DNA of 64,000 nucleotides from Devosia beringensis (GTDB lineage: Bacteria; Pseudomonadota; Alphaproteobacteria; Rhizobiales; Devosiaceae). Location of the stretch: NCBI RefSeq assembly GCF_014926585.1, contig NZ_CP045422.1, forward strand, positions 248,001 through 312,000, in the 5' to 3' direction. The position numbers and the translations under genes were made by a program. Shown here piece by piece: positions 63,541-64,000 of this stretch. The notes beneath the pieces were generated by a model that saw only the letters and a program-made list of their open reading frames with translations, was not told where the DNA came from and made no database searches. Positions within the stretch are counted from its first letter, which is position 1, and the number at the start of each line of letters is the position of its first letter.

Positions 63541-64000
63541 TCAGGGCGCGTCGCGGTCGGCGGCCTGCAGCAAAGCCAGCACATAGGGGGCGAAAGAGCG
63601 CCAGACCTCGAGACGGAAGGCCTCGGGTCCGGTGCGCCAGAGCACGATCTCGGCCTTTTCGAAGATGGTGCGGGTGACCATGCCGGTGGGAAAAGCCGCC
63701 TGTGACAGGTCGAGCGGCACGCCGGCATTGAGCACGGCGGCGGCTTTGGCGCCTTCGATCAGCAGCGCCGTCTGGCGGTGCGAGACGTCCACCAGTGCGC
63801 CGGCAATGCCGTCCAGCGCGGCCGTGAGCGCCCGATAGAGCGCGGCGGTTTCCGTGGCCGGGGCCAGCAGCAGAAACTCATCGGGGCCGAGCCAGAGGGC
63901 GGAGCGATCCCCGGCCGTGGCGGAAGTCAGCGGGCGGCTGGGAATGGCCAGGCCAAAGGCGGCGCCCACGGCCGCCGTCGCGTCCGCGCCGCGCAGCACG
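63541..64000 (-). CDS. soxG: Sarcosine oxidase gamma subunit, C-terminal part (start outside window)
   Basis: The frame runs from base 64000 to a stop at 63541-63543 and gives at least 153 residues. It contains LWLGPDEFLLLAP, DVSHRQTALLIEGAKAAAVL and a final R-L-E-V-W-R-S-F-A-P-Y-V-L-ALL, the pattern of SoxG in heterotetrameric sarcosine oxidase. The usual length is about 180-200, so the N-terminus most likely lies beyond the window and the GTG at 63999 is not assumed to be the start. The other subunit genes (soxB, soxD, soxA) would be expected just outside. Confidence 0.88.
   Translation of the reverse strand, partial: VLRGADATAAVGAAFGLAIPSRPLTSATAGDRSALWLGPDEFLLLAPATETAALYRALTAALDGIAGALVDVSHRQTALLIEGAKAAAVLNAGVPLDLSQAAFPTGMVTRTIFEKAEIVLWRTGPEAFRLEVWRSFAPYVLALLQAADRDAP

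Overview
The window is chromosomal DNA from a GC-rich alphaproteobacterium of the order Hyphomicrobiales. Several conserved alphaproteobacterial blocks are present in their usual order: lptF-lptG-lptD-surA-like-pdxA-rsmA, fabD-fabG-acpP-fabF-mltG-yicC-gmk, and rpsF-rpsR-rplI-dnaB-alr-radA-cvpA-purF. Short palindromic intergenic repeats of the kind common in this order are also present. A Devosia-like genus is my best guess, but no rRNA is present to confirm it. No tRNA, rRNA, CRISPR array, phage gene or transposase was seen.

Layout. 1-5.6 kb: end fragment of a glyoxalase-related protein, a TauE/SafE-type permease, an orphan molybdopterin oxidoreductase, two membrane proteins of unknown role and a DUF1801 protein. 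5.6-14.8 kb: DEAD-box RNA helicase, ndk, a small secreted protein, an ABC-F ATPase coupled to a DUF985 cupin, a DUF4344 metallopeptidase, YitT, holC and pepA. 15-22.3 kb: LPS export and outer-membrane biogenesis genes followed by pdxA and rsmA. 22.3-28.6 kb, minus strand: fatty-acid synthesis genes, mltG, yicC and gmk. 28.9-38.5 kb: ribosomal proteins S6, S18 and L9, the replicative helicase, alanine racemase, radA, cvpA, purF, an SDR and a GNAT protein. 38.5-50.3 kb: a CNNM/CorC-type protein, der, a TPR protein, a TetR-SDR-membrane protein cassette, guaA, an acyltransferase, TspO, an RsmB-family methyltransferase and a MAPEG protein. 50.7-57.4 kb: guaB, two tandem MFS drug-efflux paralogues, rlmE and ppx/gppA. 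57.4-64 kb: nirBD, a CIO-like cydAB with a 36-residue DUF2474 protein, and the end of soxG at the window edge.

Most of the window is housekeeping. The most informative non-coding region lies upstream of nirB. It has a near-consensus sigma-54 promoter, then a leader with a 7-bp stem and an A1/G4 hexaloop (the loop signature of ANTAR/NasT target RNAs), then a long intrinsic terminator about 30 nt before the start codon. This looks like nitrogen-controlled transcription (NtrC/sigma-54) combined with nitrate/nitrite-responsive antitermination. Other notable points are a tetO-like double operator between divergent tetR and SDR genes, a 107-bp inverted-repeat element whose end forms the rlmE stop codon, and a 34-nt palindromic repeat found just downstream of two unrelated minus-strand genes 49 kb apart. 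I found no convincing new multi-gene system. The TetR-SDR-7TM cassette and the orphan molybdoenzyme are the closest to uncharacterised functions.
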